This document shows positions 5,654 through 7,137 of a stretch of DNA of 7,137 nt, in pieces. Position 1 is the stretch's first letter, and the number at the start of each line of letters is the position of its first letter. Position numbers and translations under genes: made by a program. The notes below the pieces were generated by a model. That model was not told the origin of the DNA and ran no database searches. It was given only the letters and a program-made list of their open reading frames with translations. Origin of the DNA: Candidatus Omnitrophota bacterium (GTDB taxonomy: Bacteria; Omnitrophota; Omnitrophia; Omnitrophales; Aquincolibacteriaceae); contig JAHFHB010000097.1 of NCBI GenBank assembly GCA_023247135.1, positions 1 to 7,137 on the forward strand, given 5' to 3'.

Positions 5654-6547
5654 ATGGGTAAAAAAATGCGCATCAAGGGCGACCTTGATGACATCGGTGC
5701 GCTGCTTGAAATCATCTCGATTCTCAAGGACGTTTCGACCAACCGTTTTTTCGCTTTTTCCCAGCAGAAGATGGAGTTCTCGAAGTTTCTGGAATTATTC
5801 TTGCTTTTTTTTGACCGCCTGGAGGCGATGGATACCGCGTGCCCGCTGGTGCGCAATGGCAATCCGGGAACCGACATTATTGTGATCACGTCCGATGCCG
5901 GCTTTATGTCGCAGTTAAACGGGCGGGTTTGCAGTGCAGCGCTGCGCGAGTATCAAGCCTCCAAAACGCCGCGCGTGATTTGCGTCGGGGCGAAGGGGGC
6001 TGCCAAGCTGGTGGCGATGGACATGAAAGTGGAAAAAGTATTCAGTTCTGCGGACGAAACGAGCCGCTACGACACGGCTTTGAAAATCAGGGATTATACG
6101 GTCGAAAGAATCATGAGCGGCGCGGCCGGGCGCGCGGTTTGCATTTATACCTGGCCCAAAAGTTTTAATATTTTAAAGCCCCGCGTGGTGAAGCTGCTGC
6201 CCGCGGCCGAGCTGATCGGCGGCGATGACGAGGAAACGGCCATGCCGACTGCCCAGAAAAGAAAAATACGGAAACAGAAGGATTTGATTCTTGAATCCAG
6301 CCTGGATGGCATCATGAAAAATCTGTCGGATATTTGGGTGGCCTCGCGCCTCTATGAAATTCTCACGGAGACAAAACTGGCTGAAGCCGCCAGCCAGGCG
6401 CAGCAGCTCGAATCGGCGGTGGAAAGTCTTGGGTCTGAGAAAAAAGCGATGGTGGTTTCATTCAAAAAAGCTGGCAAAGACGAAATCAATAAAGCGATGC
6501 GCGAGGTTTTTAGCTCCTCCTCGGTCATCAAGGCTAAAAGACGATGA
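5654..6547 (+). CDS. atpG: F-type ATPase subunit gamma, divergent
   Basis: Central rotor shaft. The 297-residue length is normal for gamma. The N-terminal helix (KMRIKGDLDDIGALLEIISI) corresponds to the shaft helix but lacks the usual 'RRRIxSxxNTxKIT' consensus. The Rossmann-like middle keeps the hallmark ITSDAGFMSQLNG (78-90; family TSDRGLCGGLN). The C-terminal helix (from about residue 235) matches canonical gamma in length and pattern but with a 4-residue insertion and without the conserved SE-x-x-A-R-M-x-A-M and RQ-x-x-IT-x-E sequences; INKAMREVF occupies the latter place. The gene starts 3 bp after the b/delta stop with AGAGGA at 5641-5646, and its stop overlaps the beta start (ATGA). 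The identification is firm from the middle motif, position and length. Confidence 0.92.
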   Translation: MGKKMRIKGDLDDIGALLEIISILKDVSTNRFFAFSQQKMEFSKFLELFLLFFDRLEAMDTACPLVRNGNPGTDIIVITSDAGFMSQLNGRVCSAALREYQASKTPRVICVGAKGAAKLVAMDMKVEKVFSSADETSRYDTALKIRDYTVERIMSGAAGRAVCIYTWPKSFNILKPRVVKLLPAAELIGGDDEETAMPTAQKRKIRKQKDLILESSLDGIMKNLSDIWVASRLYEILTETKLAEAASQAQQLESAVESLGSEKKAMVVSFKKAGKDEINKAMREVFSSSSVIKAKRR

Positions 6548-7137
6548 GTCCAGAACCCGAAAGCACAAATCCGCAGCCTGCTGCGCCACCGAAGCTTGCG
6601 CCGTCGCCGCCCGTCAAGCGCAAGCTGGGGCGGGTCATCGGCATTCGCGGCCCCATTGTGGATATCCGCTTTGAAAGCGTCGAAGAGGGGATTCCCGCTG
6701 TGTACGTGGTGCTGGAGGGACAGACCATCGATAAAAAGCGGGTGGTGCTGCAGGTGGCTGAGCACTTGGGCGGAGCCGATGTGCGTACGATTGCGCTCAC
6801 GGAAACGCTGAATCTCCAGATCAACTCTTTTGTAACTGATACGGAAAAGCCCGTGGAAATCCGCGTCGGCCCCGAATTGTTTGGCCGCATCATCAACGTG
6901 TTCGGCGAGCCTCAGGATGGTTTGGGGCCGCTCGTTGGAGACGTGTGGCGAATCATCCGGCGTCCGCCACGCCCTGAAGTCTATAACATTAAAAGCAAGT
7001 ATGGCGCCAAGCTGGAAGTGCTTGAAACAGGCATGAAGTACGTGGATTTGCTTTTCCCAATGGTGAAAGGCTCAAAAACGGGGATTCTCGGTGGCGCCGG
7101 CTGCGGCAAAAGCGTCGTCATTCTTGAACTGATCAAT
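6544..7137 (+). CDS. atpD: F-type ATPase subunit beta (catalytic), 3'-truncated by window edge
   Basis: Catalytic F1 subunit; 198 residues are visible before the right edge. Residues 1-25 form a Pro/Ala/Ser-rich extension that typical bacterial beta lacks. The beta-barrel follows (GRVIGIRGPIVDIRFE, about 29-44; VLQVAEHLGG; VRTIALTETLNL), then VGPELFGRIINVFGEPQDG, LEVLETGMKYVDLLFP and the Walker A GGAGCGKS (183-190, K189), followed by VVILELIN as in all beta subunits. The usual P-loop is GGAGVGKT: Val is Cys and Thr is Ser, both compatible with binding nucleotide. 'RG-x-[IV]VD[IV]RF' resembles N-ATPase beta more than standard beta. The start overlaps the gamma stop by 4 bases (ATGA), with only a weak upstream AAGG, so it is probably translated by coupling. 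Catalytic Glu, Walker B and the DELSEED region lie beyond the window. Confidence 0.96.
   Translation, partial: MSPEPESTNPQPAAPPKLAPSPPVKRKLGRVIGIRGPIVDIRFESVEEGIPAVYVVLEGQTIDKKRVVLQVAEHLGGADVRTIALTETLNLQINSFVTDTEKPVEIRVGPELFGRIINVFGEPQDGLGPLVGDVWRIIRRPPRPEVYNIKSKYGAKLEVLETGMKYVDLLFPMVKGSKTGILGGAGCGKSVVILELIN

Overview
The window is a single-strand (+) bacterial gene cluster built around a divergent, rearranged F-type ATP synthase/ATPase operon, preceded by two genes of no family I recognise. In order: (1) the 3' part of a long repeat protein (3-1424, open at the left edge) with at least fourteen 13-residue 'VNWAD' repeats followed by a helical tail; (2) an 83-bp gap with a weak hairpin and a possible promoter; (3) a signal-peptide-bearing, single-pass membrane protein with an internally duplicated ectodomain (1508-2869); (4) ATPase subunits alpha (2866-4362), epsilon-like (4362-4646), c (4659-4874), a b/delta hybrid (4916-5650), gamma (5654-6547) and the start of beta (6544 to the right edge).

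The genes from the membrane protein onward are tightly packed: an ATGA overlap before alpha, a TGATG junction before epsilon, short gaps with good Shine-Dalgarno sites before c and b, 3 bp before gamma and an ATGA overlap before beta. They almost certainly form one transcription unit, so the membrane protein is translationally coupled to the ATPase. The order alpha-epsilon-c-b/delta-gamma-beta is not the classical a-c-b-delta-alpha-gamma-beta-epsilon, nor the order I recall for N-ATPases (beta-epsilon-Q-R-a-c-b-alpha-gamma). No subunit a gene is visible.

The subunits are consistently stripped down. Alpha lacks about 19 N-terminal residues relative to E. coli, the segment that normally binds delta. 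The b/delta protein has a membrane helix, a long coiled coil and the C-terminal domain of delta, but not delta's N-terminal domain, the partner of the missing alpha segment. Epsilon is only the beta-sandwich. The c subunit keeps its ion-carrying Glu but has lost most of the helix-1 glycine motif and the usual Na+ side-chain ligands. Beta has a Pro-rich N-terminal tail and the P-loop GGAGCGKS. The catalytic and arginine-finger residues visible are intact, so this looks like a working rotary enzyme of an alternative lineage, not a decayed one.

My working hypothesis is an F1Fo-like motor that carries, or works with, cell-surface components: the duplicated-ectodomain membrane protein and perhaps the upstream repeat protein. 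Mycoplasma F1-like ATPases associated with surface machinery are a conceptual precedent. This is inference; an ordinary energy-conserving or ion-pumping ATPase with a missing or distant subunit a remains possible.

The organism is a bacterium of moderate GC content. Fast-diverged subunits and long repetitive surface-type proteins would fit an uncultured lineage such as Omnitrophota or another PVC-related or candidate phylum, but nothing in the window settles the taxonomy.
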